A stretch of 64,000 bases of DNA from Agrypnia vestita (lineage: Eukaryota; Arthropoda; Insecta; Trichoptera; Phryganeidae), in NCBI GenBank assembly GCA_016648135.1, contig JADDOH010011226.1:1-64000 (forward strand), written 5' to 3'. Below are positions 1-9,990 of this stretch, in pieces. The position numbers and the translations under genes are program-made. The stretch's first letter is position 1. Every line of letters starts with the position of its first letter. Under the pieces are notes generated by a model, which had not been told where the DNA came from, made no database searches, and worked only from the letters and a program-made list of their open reading frames with translations.

Positions 1-56
1 ATAAATGTAAACATTAAAAAATAGATCTTTACAATAACACTAGAAATTTACCCATC

Positions 57-397
57 GAGTTTAATAAGTTTAACAGAGTGAGAAGTGCCGACATAAGGCA
101 CACACTCGGCATGGAGCCCCTACTCTTGCACATAGAAAATTCACAACTGAGGTGGCTTGGAAATGTGCTCAGAATGCCAGAGGAACGATTACCAAGAAGA
201 ATCCTCGTGGCAACCCCGGAGGAAAGATGTCCGGTTTGTCGACCCAGATTAAGCTGGGAGAGACAACAAAAAAACGTATTTGTAAACAGAATGGGTCTGG
301 ACTGGTTGACACGAGCAGAAGCAGCGCAAGATAAGGGATCATGGAAGTCTTTGGGCCCCCGACCCTTCTAGGACAAGAGGAAGAAGATGATGATGAG
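57..397 (+). pseudogene. C-terminal tail of a non-LTR retrotransposon (LINE) polyprotein
   Basis: The open frame reads FNKFNRVRSADIR, then MEPLLLHIENSQLRWLGNVL and RMPEERLPRR. This is the conserved tail downstream of reverse transcriptase in many arthropod and fish LINEs (family pattern R-S-x-D-I-R, Q-L-R-W-x-G, R-M-P-x-x-R-L-P). RT and endonuclease domains are absent, so the copy is 5'-truncated or cut by the window edge. The stop lies at about 369-371. It is followed by a purine-rich GAA/GAT run to about 397 that looks like the simple-repeat 3' tail of such elements. The last ~30 residues drift from the family pattern, as expected of a dead copy. Exact clade not determined. Confidence 0.75.
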
Positions 398-1053
398 TTT
401 TATAAGTTGATTTTTATTAAAAATTAATAAAAATACAATTGCTAAATAATCTAATTTATTTGACGTGATTAATTTATGACATTTGTAGCATTTTATTAAT
501 ATGAAGTTGTTATGACTTTAGGACACGGCTATACCGACGTATTATAAAAATATCGAATATTGATAAACTTGGTTGACATTCGCCTGAGCGTGTAATACAT
601 GTTCGCCATAGAGACACGGTGTTGACCTTGGAACCCGTGCATTCGCCATATTTAGGCTTTATTGTTATCTTGTTAAATCAATCCTAAATTTTATTTATTG
701 ATTTGTAATAGTCTTTATATTGTTGTGAATATTTTTTACAATTTATTTATCATTAAGACGTTCTTTATTATTCATTTATCATAAAAAGTGTACAGTGTAT
801 TATGTAAAAACATGCTAATCAATAAAATTCCTTAATTGTATTTATTTGATTTGCGACAGTTATTATTTTGTTTTAAACATTATTTGCAATTCATTTTATC
901 GTAATCATATTTATTATTAATTAATTATAAAAAGTGTAATACGTATTGCAGATAGCTATTCAATCCAATCGTCGGGTTGAACGATAAGAGTTCCGACTAT
1001 AATTAATGTGTATGGTGAAAGAATGAGGTTGAACGAGGAGTCTTGCTGAGGTG
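398..1053. other. AT-rich DNA, no recognised feature
   Basis: No coding stretch or known element is apparent. Two related short phrases containing TTCGCCATA occur near 600 and 650. Otherwise the segment is low-complexity AT. Confidence 0.4.
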
Positions 1054-1287
1054 ATATGTGGAGTACAAAAGCAAAGACAGCAATATCCAAAAATAATGTA
1101 TAATGTACTGAATTCGAGATTTTATAGGAAACAGCCTTTAATTTATAAGAAACATGATTTTGAAAGAGACATATATAAAATCTATAATTCACGATATTTT
1201 AAATGATTAGTGGTCGGTCACTGCATTCAAAACATTTTTTAAATTTTTTTTGCATATTGATGCCTTTGCTTGTATACTCCACATACA
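1054..1287. mobile_element. foldback MITE, family 1 (copy A)
   Basis: The left arm begins TATGTGGAGTACAAAAGCAA and the right arm ends GCTTGTATACTCCACATA, its imperfect reverse complement. The complementarity runs inward through GTACTGAATTC / CACTGCATTC. The whole ~230 bp can therefore fold into one long hairpin with no coding content. A second copy is at 14629-14876. This is a non-autonomous DNA transposon architecture; the superfamily is unknown and no target duplication was certain. Confidence 0.6.
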
Positions 1288-1499
1288 ACGAATAAATATT
1301 ACATAAGTTAAGAAAAAGTTCATCGTCACAAAGTCAATATTTTGCAAAATGAAGCAATGCCATTTAAATCTGTAAAATGTAGTGAGTCACCATATTTTAC
1401 GTAATTTTAAGCTATATCAGGCTTGCTATATTATAATATTTATTTTAACTACATGAAAAACAATTTACCGTTTGGAAAATCATGAGCACCCAATAGATT

Positions 1500-1695
1500 A
1501 AGAATGTTCTTAGGTTTTCACGGCCACTCAGAATCTTCTGGTTTGTGTCTTCTGGGGTATTATGCCATGTTTTTACGACATTTCTGGCCGACGTTTTGGA
1601 ACCTATTACATCAGCCCTGATAATGGATGGTCGGCCAGAAATGTCACAAAAACACCACATAATACCCCAGAAGATACAAACCAGGAGACCCAAGA
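1500..1695. mobile_element. palindromic element, family 2 (copy A)
   Basis: An imperfect palindrome. The left arm holds CTTCTGGGGTATTATGCC and GACATTTCTGGCCGACG. The right arm holds GGTCGGCCAGAAATGTC and CATAATACCCCAGAAG. The outer left end (GTTCTTAGGTTTTCACGGCC) matches the outer right end of the copy at 38524-38783 in reverse orientation. The centre is shorter than in that copy (CAGCCCTGATAATGG), so part of the loop has been deleted. Confidence 0.65.
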
Positions 1696-1739
1696 CCAAA
1701 AGATTATATATATAAAAAAAATAATTAAAAACATATTAA

Positions 1740-2180
1740 ACTATTTTGTAAGAACTCTATCTAAGTAGATGTTAGGAAAACAATCACGCTGAACGGGCAA
1801 ACCTAGTCCGTCAATAATGCAGGAATCGAGCTCACGATGAGGAAATGGCTGAGCAAAAGAAGAGCACGTCCATCAAGATGGAGACAAGCTCAACATTTAA
1901 AGCAAAGAGCTGGCCTGGCTAACCAGAGAATAAACAGTATCTGGAGAAACATTTTTCAAAATTTCCCCCCTTAATCGGACCCATTTCCGCAAATGTAACA
2001 TATACGTAAGCCATCTGTCAAAACTGAAAGCAAAACGTGTCGGCCCAACTCGAAACGACAGAATCAGATTGTTTCTGCGTAATATATTCGCTTTTTACGG
2101 GCTTATTTTTCAGTAATATTCTTTTAAAACGTGTCGCAAATTTTGTAGTTTGCTTGTAACGTACGTAAATTACGGCGCTA
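1740..2180. other. unclassified segment
   Basis: Positions 1800-1975 are less AT-rich and translate in one plus frame to a basic peptide (MRKWLSKRRARPSRWRQAQ). I could not place it in a family. The remainder shows nothing recognisable. Confidence 0.25.
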
Positions 2181-2329
2181 AAACATTAACGTTTATGAAA
2201 GGAGATGAATTTTTCACTTGCGGGTGTAGCCTGTACATTTTTGCGAAGTGTCCATGAAACATTTTACAATTTGTGACCCGTAGCGGAACCCGCGATGGTG
2301 GCTTTGCAAAATATTATCAGTATGAAAAA

Positions 2330-2405
2330 CTGAGCTGAAACTTTGCAAGTAGACTCGTGGCGACGATCACGAAGATTTTTCTAATTTTCGTTAAATAAAT
2401 AATTA
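2330..2405 (+). repeat. dispersed repeat end (shared with 32105-32200)
   Basis: The phrase GAGCTGAAACTTTGCAAG followed by AGACTCGTGGCGACGATCA recurs in reverse complement near 32160-32205 with few differences. The match continues for about 80-90 bp into AT-rich DNA. It is therefore a dispersed element end of unknown type. SINE 2403-2602 lies directly against it. Confidence 0.5.
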
Positions 2406-2602
2406 TTTTTTTTTTTTTTTTTAAAATAGAGATGCGAACACGGAATACGTGTCACATCAATATTCTTACTATTTTCAAACTAAGCTAAACGCTTGTGCTA
2501 TGAAAATAGGACTAACTTGCTAGTCTGGGCTGAGATTCGAACCCGCGACCTTTGGATCACGAGGCGAGTGTCCTAACCACAAGACCAACAAGCTACTCAT
2601 TA
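2403..2602 (-). mobile_element. tRNA-derived SINE, family A (copy 1)
   Basis: On the minus strand a tRNA-like head (TTGGTCTTGTGGTTAGGACA, then B-box GGTTCGAATCTC) is followed by a unique body (TAGTCCTATTTTCATAGCAC, then GTGTTCGCATCTCTATTTTA). It ends in an A-run, seen as the long T-run at 2407-2422 on the plus strand. Family A copies also occur at 9795-9990, 22372-22545, 28495-28562 (head only), 37232-38005 (split) and 39897-40092. Confidence 0.8.
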
Positions 2603-2950
2603 TAGTATAATTTTGGATTTTTCAAATTTTTAATTGTTTATTCATACAAATCAGTAAGTTGTATGGAGATTCCGACGCATGTGGTAGACACGAAACCCGA
2701 AAATGAGAAAGGGAGTATTGTAAAAACTTGGTTTTTATGGGTTCCTTTTTTTTGTATTTGAAATACTTCATTTCAAAATGCGTTTTCTATTTTATTTAAA
2801 AAACTTTAATGAACATATTTTGTATTTGAAAAATGCAAAATGCTAATCTTTTTTAAATTTTTTTTTTTGTATGTTGAAAGTTCTTTATTGAAAATAAAAA
2901 TATTATATACATTTTACATTGAATATTACATTTTTATATACATATTTAAC

Positions 2951-2989
2951 TGTCCCCAGTAAAGTAATACTTGTGTTTGGGGACAGGAG
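2951..2989. other. short perfect inverted repeat
   Basis: CTGTCCCCA is separated by ~20 nt from TGGGGACAG, giving a 9-bp stem in AT-rich surroundings. No further context suggests a function. Confidence 0.35.
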
Positions 2990-3576
2990 TATGATACATA
3001 AGAGCATGAATGAAAAATTTAATAATGGAACAGTGTAGAGAAATACAAACAGTTTTTATTTCTACTTCGTACTTTTTACACGTTTGATTTCATAGAAAAT
3101 TACTTTTTTATGAACGCACCCATCGTAAGTGTTGCAATATTGAGACCAACTCTCTTCTGTAGCTAATGATAATGCCAACAATACAATAGATTTGGAAACA
3201 CTACAATATTTAAAAGATGATAATAGTTAAAATTCCTTGAACTTTTTCTTATATATAATACTTGTTTATTACTAACTTTTGCTCCTGTTGAACGACTACT
3301 TTCATTAGTGGAATGATAGTGAGACCACATAGACGGAACATGAAAGAGAACTGTTTGATCAAACATTAGTGTTAAAATCAGCAAAATAAATAACGTGTAA
3401 AAAATCAACTAACTAAAGGTATTTTATTTGAATAAAGGTATTTTGAAAATTCATATTTTGCATTTTGTATTTAAATAATTTAAAACATATTTTTATATGA
3501 CAGTACGTTCTAAGAAAACAATTACTGGATTTGGTACCAGAGGGATGATTAATTAATTAAGAATAAATTATTGAAG
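2990..3576. other. AT-rich DNA, no recognised feature
   Basis: No coding or repeat signature is visible beyond homopolymer-rich DNA. Confidence 0.35.
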
Positions 3577-3745
3577 TATCACAGAGACGAAGCTATTTAT
3601 ATATGAGAAAAGTGGATGGAAGTCTCTTATAAGCTGGAACAGGGCTTACAACCTGAATGAGCTGGCTTAAGTGAACGCACTACACAATGCAACGTTCACC
3701 AATGCCATCGTAAGAACATCCACACATTATCAAATATTTTAAAAT
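3577..3745 (+). mobile_element. MITE family 3, GACGAAGCTATTTATA type (copy 1)
   Basis: This copy carries CACAGAGACGAAGCTATTTA, then GTGGATGGAAGTCTCTTATA, GAGCTGGCTTAAGTGAACGC, and ACACAATGCAACGTTCACCA before CATCCACACATTATCAAAT. The same ordered blocks recur in both orientations near 4.9, 8.0, 34.6, 40.4, 56.2 and 57.8 kb, with a short version at 13.1 kb. It is non-coding and multicopy, so a small non-autonomous element. Confidence 0.65.
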
Positions 3746-3774
3746 TCTATATATAATTCAAGAATGCACTGGCC

Positions 3775-4250
3775 TCAGCTAGAGACATCTGTTGTTATTT
3801 TTTTCTCATTAACAAGGTAGTATACATAGATTTCGCATTTGGTAATGATACCTCTGTATTTATGTCGCCTTTAATTCAATAGCTAATTATAATTATAAGA
3901 TAAGAAACAGTTTTGAAAAAGAAAGGATATTGTTTTGTAGATTTATCGCAGTTTTTGATTAAACTTTTCTGATAAATTATTGTTTTCTAGTATCTCAGCT
4001 ATGCTTGTTAGCTAGCCTGATTTGCTATATTATTTCAAAATAGCGACTGCTCAAAATTTTAAAATTCCTGGATCCGGTTAATATAAATGTAGAATAAAAA
4101 GTAAAGAACACATTTTCAAATACCTCTTTCCTGCGGCTAGTACTTGAAGCGATTTTTCTCTCTTGACAAATGAAAAAACGAGCCACAGGTCGAAAAAAGC
4201 AATCGAGGTGAATCTTTCTGAAAGCTCTTTTTTATCTACCCGAGAGGTTT
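3775..4250. other. unclassified AT-rich DNA with a degenerate motif
   Basis: Around 3825-3870 a phrase with GATACCTCTGTATTT follows AGATTTCGC. A near-identical phrase lies at 13805-13850. On the minus strand these resemble the hairpin-GAAAC ends seen at 40.5 kb. No other feature. Confidence 0.3.
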
Positions 4251-4763
4251 TGTGTTGATTTTCAGTCTTATCCGGTGGCCGGAAGTAGTATTTTTACTAC
4301 TGATAGTATATAAAAATGAATGCTTTAGACAGTGCTGCTTTCTGTTTGGACTTAATTTTCAACAAAACATTCGTCTCAAATTACCTAATGGATTACGGAT
4401 CAAATTATTACTATTAAAGATTAAATGTATATTAAATTCATCACAAATTATATTAGACCATTAATAATGGTAACGGATTTCATACACACCACTAAAACAG
4501 TTTTAAAATATTATTGAATAATTTAGCTGTTAGTTTGTGGTGCAACATTTTAATTTTAAACTTTTTTACTAAACTAACAATATTAGTTATTTATTTCTAT
4601 ATTCCGATTGTCATTTATCCTTGCGCTTTGGAGGCAGAGAGGAGGTTTTATGTGGACGCCTCCCCGGATCGCTCGCATTCCCATGAGTATCGTCGGGGCG
4701 GTGAGTATGGTCACTTGAGAATTAAAAAATGCCGAAAATGGATGGCGAAAGTGTGGGGCCGAT

Positions 4764-4858
4764 ATGTCAGCTATTGCTCATAGAAGGGCCCTGGGTGTGT
4801 GGTGGGTCCCCTCTTCTCTCTACATAGCTTCTATAGGAGCACTCTCTGCTATCATCAG
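4764..4858 (+). CDS. possible coding exon, 31 codons (weak)
   Basis: From the ATG at 4764 the frame reads MSAIAHRRALGVWWVPSSLY then IASIGALSAII. It ends on CAG|GTATAT (GT at 4859), a good splice-donor match. The peptide resembles one hydrophobic membrane segment after a basic start. The surrounding 4630-4855 is clearly less AT-rich than its neighbours. Upstream, the same frame is stopped about 19 codons earlier. I do not recognise the protein, and a transposon or chance origin is equally possible. No downstream exon was found. Confidence 0.2.
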
Positions 4859-4924
4859 GTATATTTAATGTCAAACGTAAATAAACATTTTGTTAATCTT
4901 TTGTACATGTAAACATCTTTTAAA

Positions 4925-5046
4925 AAATTAATAATTGGTGGATGTTCCTAGGAATTATTGAACGTTGTATTGTGCATTGCAAGTGATCGTACAAGCCAGC
5001 CATACAAGTCATAAGCTCTGGGCCACCCTATAAAGACTTTTCTGTG
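4925..5046 (-). mobile_element. MITE family 3 (copy 2, decayed)
   Basis: On the plus strand it reads GGTGGATGTTCCTAGGAATT, GAACGTTGTATTGTGCATTG, CAAGCCAGCC and AAGACTTTTCTGTGAGCATT. These are reverse-complement blocks of the copy at 3577, much diverged and missing the internal GCTTAAG block. Confidence 0.45.
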
Positions 5047-6200
5047 AGCATTCTATAATACATCTTAATTAATAAATAAAATATATTTATTTTTAAAGAT
5101 GATAATTTATTGCTCAAGTATACTTAGGTATATTATAAGAATACATTATCGTTATTCTAGATAAAATATTTTAGAATTAAAAAAAAATATATATTTATTT
5201 ATATTTTTCATTTTATACTAGAAAAAACTAAAAAAAACAAAAAGGTATTGAAAAAAATCTCTATCAATTTGTAGTACATATAGCAACATACAGAAACAAT
5301 TTTATTTGGATTATTATTGCACGTAAGCTATTACCGTGTTCAAAATTCATATACAGTCTATGGTTTGCGAATCTTCGCGAATCTTCTTCGAGTTTCTTGC
5401 TCATTTCAAACTATAGTCAACGTGAAGTGGGTTGTACGGCGGCTTTCGAAATCCCAGGTTAATGGCATATTCCGTAACAATACCTCTGGCGTTAATTTGT
5501 TTACACACAATTTTTTCTGTTTCCAAATCTCCACAGTCAGTCTATTGTTTCGATGTTGGAAGTGGTTTGTTTGTTCAGAACGCCGTACCGAAAAAATCTC
5601 GCTGTGATCTAGACAGAGGTCATGCTTGAAAAATAACGTGTAACTCAGATATACCGGTACTTAAAAATATTCTCACGGTGAAAAAAATTACATGCGCGTC
5701 ACTTAGCACCGTTGAGCGACACTTTAATGAGAGGGTTTTGAACTCTTTGCAGGGGTGTCTAACACCTACATTTAATAAACTCTGCAGTTGTATATTATAT
5801 TTCAAGTATTAATAATTTTATAGAAACGATATAAAACCGTCGCACTACGAAAAATGGTTTTTATTTATTTATTTCAACGGCTTTACACCTTTTATAATGA
5901 GAACTTATATCTAGATAACGCAGAGTAGGTACATTACTTGTGTAAATATTTATCCACATGTAAAAGCATACCTACATAAGGTCTTAATGTATTAGAAAAA
6001 CTCAAATTCTCTCAAAAATATATACCATTAACATAAATATTGAAAACTCATTAGATCCGAATAATTTTCCAAACCTTCCAAATACAGGCAGAATTCTGAG
6101 AAGTAGTACAAAATGGCATGAATTGTTTGAATTAAATTAACTTTGCCCTGAACTATCGGCCTTAAATGACGCATTTTCGCGATAGTATAAGAGTGACACT
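5047..6200. other. unclassified DNA
   Basis: Mostly AT-rich. 5320-5610 is more balanced in composition and contains a short internal repeat (GCGAATCTTC twice near 5370). Overlapping plus-frame translations there look like no known protein. No splice or promoter context supports a gene. Confidence 0.3.
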
Positions 6201-6203
6201 TCA

Positions 6204-6310
6204 GTGACAAGTCACCCCTCCCCTGAAGATGAGTACTGCTCGAAACGTCCAGAGTGCGACGATCCTTCTCAGGACCAACTGACGCGGGATACCCGAGAAA
6301 ATTTACATCT
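6204..6310 (+). other. hammerhead-like motif cassette
   Basis: CTGAAGA-T-GAG-TACTG-CTC-GAAACGTCC lies at about 6217-6245. A CTGANGA box, one spacer nucleotide, a perfect GAG/CTC stem with 5-nt loop, then GAAAC. It resembles the catalytic core of hammerhead ribozymes, known from Penelope-like elements, but the spacer base is extra relative to the canonical core. I see no convincing stems I and III. A foldback element begins directly downstream at 6322. Confidence 0.4.
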
Positions 6311-6321
6311 TATATATAGGG

Positions 6322-6720
6322 TTATTTGGAAAATATTTACCTCGCAGGACTATATTCCTGCTTTAGTTGTGAGTGGAAAATGTTCAAGGAACTATAACCT
6401 AATATCAATAGTTTTTTTTTCAATATTTTTGACTTATTTTTTGTTGAACGTTGGACTATCATTACGGAAACTTATATCGAATATGAAAAATAAAACCTCC
6501 CAATTCAAATTGGAATTTCTGTAGGGTTTTTATCGTTTTATTTGACTTGTATTGAATCGAATGAGATTCTAGTAATCGATATAAGGTTACTGTGATGATA
6601 GTTTTATGTTTTGTTAAAAATAAGTCAGAAATAAGATATGGTCATGGCTGCATAAAAAAAATTCACTCCTAATCAAGATAGGAATTTAGTCCTGCGAGGT
6701 TATTAATGTTTTCCAAATAA
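6322..6720. mobile_element. foldback element, family 4 (copy 1)
   Basis: It starts TTATTTGGAAAATATTTACC TCGCAGGACT and ends AGTCCTGCGAGGTTATTAAT then GTTTTCCAAATAA, so the termini are inverted repeats. The interior is palindromic as well: GACTATCATTACGG... against ...GTGATGATAGT, and a core with ATCGTTTTATTTGACTTGTA. The ~400 bp is non-coding. Relatives lie at 24.7 kb (one arm), 35.0-35.6, 42.4-42.9 and 48.3 kb. Confidence 0.65.
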
Positions 6721-7940
6721 CATTGTAAATACATATATACATACACATATATTATTCACATTACATAAAAACACACAAAAATATATGCATAGATACGTTT
6801 TTGTAGATGCATGTTTTATCTTATGTTTTATTGTTAAATTAGTATTAAGTATCTTTATTTGTAAACAAGGATTTTTAAATAAATAAAAAAAAAAAGATAC
6901 AAATGATAAGGATAGAAACATATACAATGAACAAATATATAAATCAATTACATATATATCATCACAGCCTAGAAAAAAAATCGAAGAAATTAACGGTGAA
7001 AAGACGATTGTTTTGCTATTTGTGAAGTATTTTTGATCGGTAGTATTAGTTTTACTACAATGAAAGAATGTTTGTTAACGAATATTTCAAGACAATATAG
7101 AATAAATTATTATATGAGCAAATATTGCACCCCATTTAACGAGAGCACAGGAAAGCCGAAAATTATCAAATCTTTAACAAAGATTTCATCTACTCCAAGC
7201 ACCAAAAATATTTAAAGTTTACAACACCCATCAAGCCTAATCCTCTTCCCTGCTTCGTTAATTATTTAATTAAAATAGCAAGATTTTATCCATTAACGCT
7301 AATACGGATATGACCTTTATGACAGTGGGTAAGTTTAAGAGCGAAATCGTACTGTACACAGTTGATATTCGTTTGAGGGTGTTATATAACGGTAAGTTCT
7401 CACGTGGTTGCATGGTAAACATGCATTGGCATTGTACAAATTATATTACAATGTTTTCTTAATTTTCTAGTTGTATACTCAATTTTTTCTTCGTGTTACT
7501 GTTTTTTTAGATTTTTATCATAATCTGGCTATGCCGGTGTTGTTTTATGTACATCTTGTACATTAAAATATGTTTAAAGGACTATCTGTCAGCATCATAA
7601 ACGACTTGCCGGTAATTTGTTTAATTTAAATAAATTAATAATATCAATAAAGTGTACTTTAAGAAGAATAAATAAAAAAACAAGAAGAGACATTTGTAAA
7701 TATAGTATGTCATGATTAAGTGTATGTATGTGTATTATACGTACAGTTTACTGCGAAGGTTGAAAAGAAGGAATCAAAATTAATTTTGACATTTCAAAAT
7801 CGAATTTATTTGAAAACGGCTCCTTAGCATTGAAGGTGTAGGTACGAACATTATTTTTGTATATTTTTTGAATAACTACTGAAGTTTTTGGAAGCCGTAT
7901 ACAGATAGAAAGAGTGTATTTTAGTTTTCTAATATGAATT
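6721..7940. other. AT-rich DNA, no recognised feature
   Basis: Homopolymer- and dinucleotide-rich DNA. I recognise no element or coding potential. Confidence 0.35.
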
Positions 7941-7944
7941 TCTC

Positions 7945-8190
7945 AAGATGTACATATTATGGAGACGAGGCTAATTATATGGGAAAGTAGGTATGGAAAT
8001 CTTTGGGCTTATGATGGCCCATCACTGGCCGGCTAAAGTGGTGATCGATCATGGGTGGAATGGTGAACGTTAAATTGTGTAAAGTTATCACTTAAGCCAG
8101 ACAAAGACAGGCCGTAAACCGACCAAAGACTTCCGTACCTACTTTTCCATATAAATAGCTTCGTCTCTGTGAGACATCTTTAGTTTATCT
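7945..8190. mobile_element. MITE family 3 (copy 3, palindromic)
   Basis: Begins TCTCAAGATGTACATATTAT with GGAGACGAGGCTAATTATAT and GGGAAAGTAGGTATGG. It ends CCGTACCTACTTTTCCATAT with AAATAGCTTCGTCTCTGTGA. The two halves are reverse complements, each with the family-3 terminal block, so this copy is a full foldback. Other copies show mainly one half. Confidence 0.6.
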
Positions 8191-8790
8191 AGATTAATTA
8201 CGATCCCTCTGGGGACAAAAATGCGGAATATTTTTTTATGAAAAAATTTAAACATACTCAAAAATACTGCCAATCTACGATGTTCATGGTATTAAAAAAA
8301 TATGTAGTCACCGTGGTAATAACGAGCATCACGTATTTGTTTGGTAAATAAATATTGGTTTGAATTGAATTTTCGGGAGCGCAGAGAGGGAGAGGTTATT
8401 TACACATGCCAGGATATATTTCTTCCGATTTTTTCTGTTTGCAGGACTTTTTTATTCCGGAAGAGCTGTTTTACCTTCGCGGAGAAATTCAATTAAGATT
8501 TTTTAAATCGAGTATTTGCGGAAGAATGTTATTGTCCACATTGAACCATTTTTCGATAAATGAAAAAATAAAACAAAAATTAAAAAATAACCCTCAACCG
8601 GTGAATAATTTAAAGGGTAATTTATTCAAGGCTCTTCCCGAACGGGAAAATTCCCCGAAGCTACCCTTATTTCGAATTCAATTATTTAATAATACAATTT
8701 TATTTATCTTGTACCGCTACTTCTTAATGTATGTGTATGTTCGCGAGTAATGCTCGCAGGTATATATTTTGTCAAAGGGAGTTTTTGTTG
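8191..8790. other. unclassified DNA with a 114-codon open frame
   Basis: A plus-strand frame at 8406-8750 is open for 114 codons and starts MPGYISSDFFCLQDFF. It has no recognisable domain, is rich in F, L and N as expected from AT-rich sequence, and lacks splice or promoter context. I do not call it a gene. Confidence 0.25.
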
Positions 8791-8799
8791 TCTGTGCAA

Positions 8800-9160
8800 T
8801 ATTTTTTTACGTAGGTACTCGCTCGGCGCTGCCCGAGGGTGGGCGAGCCCCCACACCATGTCGCCAACGGGTCGTGTCGGATTATTCATAATTTCACGTG
8901 AATAAATTGCACTTACCTCTAAATCTTTAAAAAAAATGGAGGAGCGAGTACCCATGTACGCTCCGTAGAAGTTATACTTTTTTGGCGTGATTGTGATAAT
9001 TGATATTTATGCCTTTTTCTCCTTCTTCCCCAGCCTTCATCTCTCCGCTTCTGGATATAGGCCTCTTCCGTACCCTTCCATCTTGTTTTGTAATTCGGGT
9101 TCATTTCATTTGGAAGGGGTTTGGCATTAAAACACCACGCTTGTCAGACGGGTTCCTGAG
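8800..9160. other. GC-rich patch, possible LTR/primer-binding-site remnant
   Basis: 8815-8880 is strikingly GC-rich for this window. The minus strand contains TGGGGGCTCGCCC, close to the tRNA-Pro-type primer binding site of some retroelements (TGGGGGCTCGTCC). A minus-strand AG|GTAAGT donor-like site lies near 8920, and the flanking minus frame reads GDMVWGLAHPRAAPSEYL, which I cannot identify. 9040-9160 contains TCTGGATATAGGCCTCTTCC, a phrase I associate with LINE 3' ends. An LTR-element remnant is one reading; confidence is low. Confidence 0.3.
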
Positions 9161-9439
9161 TTAAGAAATCAGCCAACCTCAATCTATTGGTCTGTGAGAG
9201 GTATCTTATTTCCCTCCTACCCTCCATATCTGGCGAGTTTTCCCCTATTCACCACTTGGGGACGCACCTCGTAGTGGTTGCAGGCTTCGCCTGTAAAACA
9301 CGAACCGGCCGCAATTTAACGATGTTGCTACTACATATAAACTTATTAAAGGCGCGAACGATTTGTACCTATAAAAATATTATAGGGCCCATAAAATATT
9401 TTTTTAGGTACACTGGCTTTACAAACATTTTTCCGAGAT

Positions 9440-9490
9440 AAGTGACATCTCACTCGGAAGGCTCGGGTTCGATTCCCGCTACCGGAATAT
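9440..9490 (+). repeat. tRNA-like SINE head fragment
   Basis: A B-box-like GGGTTCGATTCCCGC within CTCGGAAGGCTCG...TACCGG. It resembles the 3' half of the tRNA-like segment at 22205-22280. No complete cloverleaf can be drawn. Confidence 0.45.
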
Positions 9491-9794
9491 ATTTTCACAC
9501 CTTATTTTTGATTTTTATTATTATTATTGTTATTAATGTTATTTTCTTTATAATATTAATTGTGTTGTATTTAGAGTGATATTGTCATCAAAAGACAGTA
9601 TCGCGTTTAGTTTTACGCACAATCGCCAAGGTTTGCAATAGTACCATTAACTGCCGGCAGGGGAAATATAAAAAATATGTTAAAATATTTTGATAAAAGT
9701 CTTAATAACTATTTCATGGCTATAAATAATTAAATACTTATTCTTTGATATTTATATCGATATTTTGTGTTTTAGAGATTCAGATACAGAGTTT

Positions 9795-9990
9795 TTTGTT
9801 GGTGTAATGTTCATGACGCTCTCCTAGTGATCTGATGGTCGGTGGTTCGAGCTCCATTCCAGGACATTTTAATAAGTCAAAGGTTAGTCCTATTCGCATG
9901 GCACAAGCGTCTAGCTTATTTTGAGAATAGTAAGAATATTGATGCGACACGTATTCCTAGTTTACATATCTATTTAAAAAATATTAATGT
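9795..9990 (+). mobile_element. tRNA-derived SINE, family A body (copy 2, variant head)
   Basis: The body matches family A: GTTAGTCCTATTCGCATGGC, AGTAAGAATATTGATGCGAC, then CACGTATTCC and a terminal ATCTATTTAAAAAA. The head (GTTCATGACGCTCTCCTAGT then GTGGTTCGAGCTCC) is tRNA-like but differs from the other copies, so the head was either exchanged or has decayed. Confidence 0.65.

Noticed and set aside
6217..6245. Canonical hammerhead ribozyme
   Set aside because: One extra base between CTGANGA and stem II and no convincing stems I and III; kept only as hammerhead-like.
8406..8750. 114-codon open frame as a gene
   Set aside because: No domain, composition-driven residues, no splice, promoter or homologue signal.
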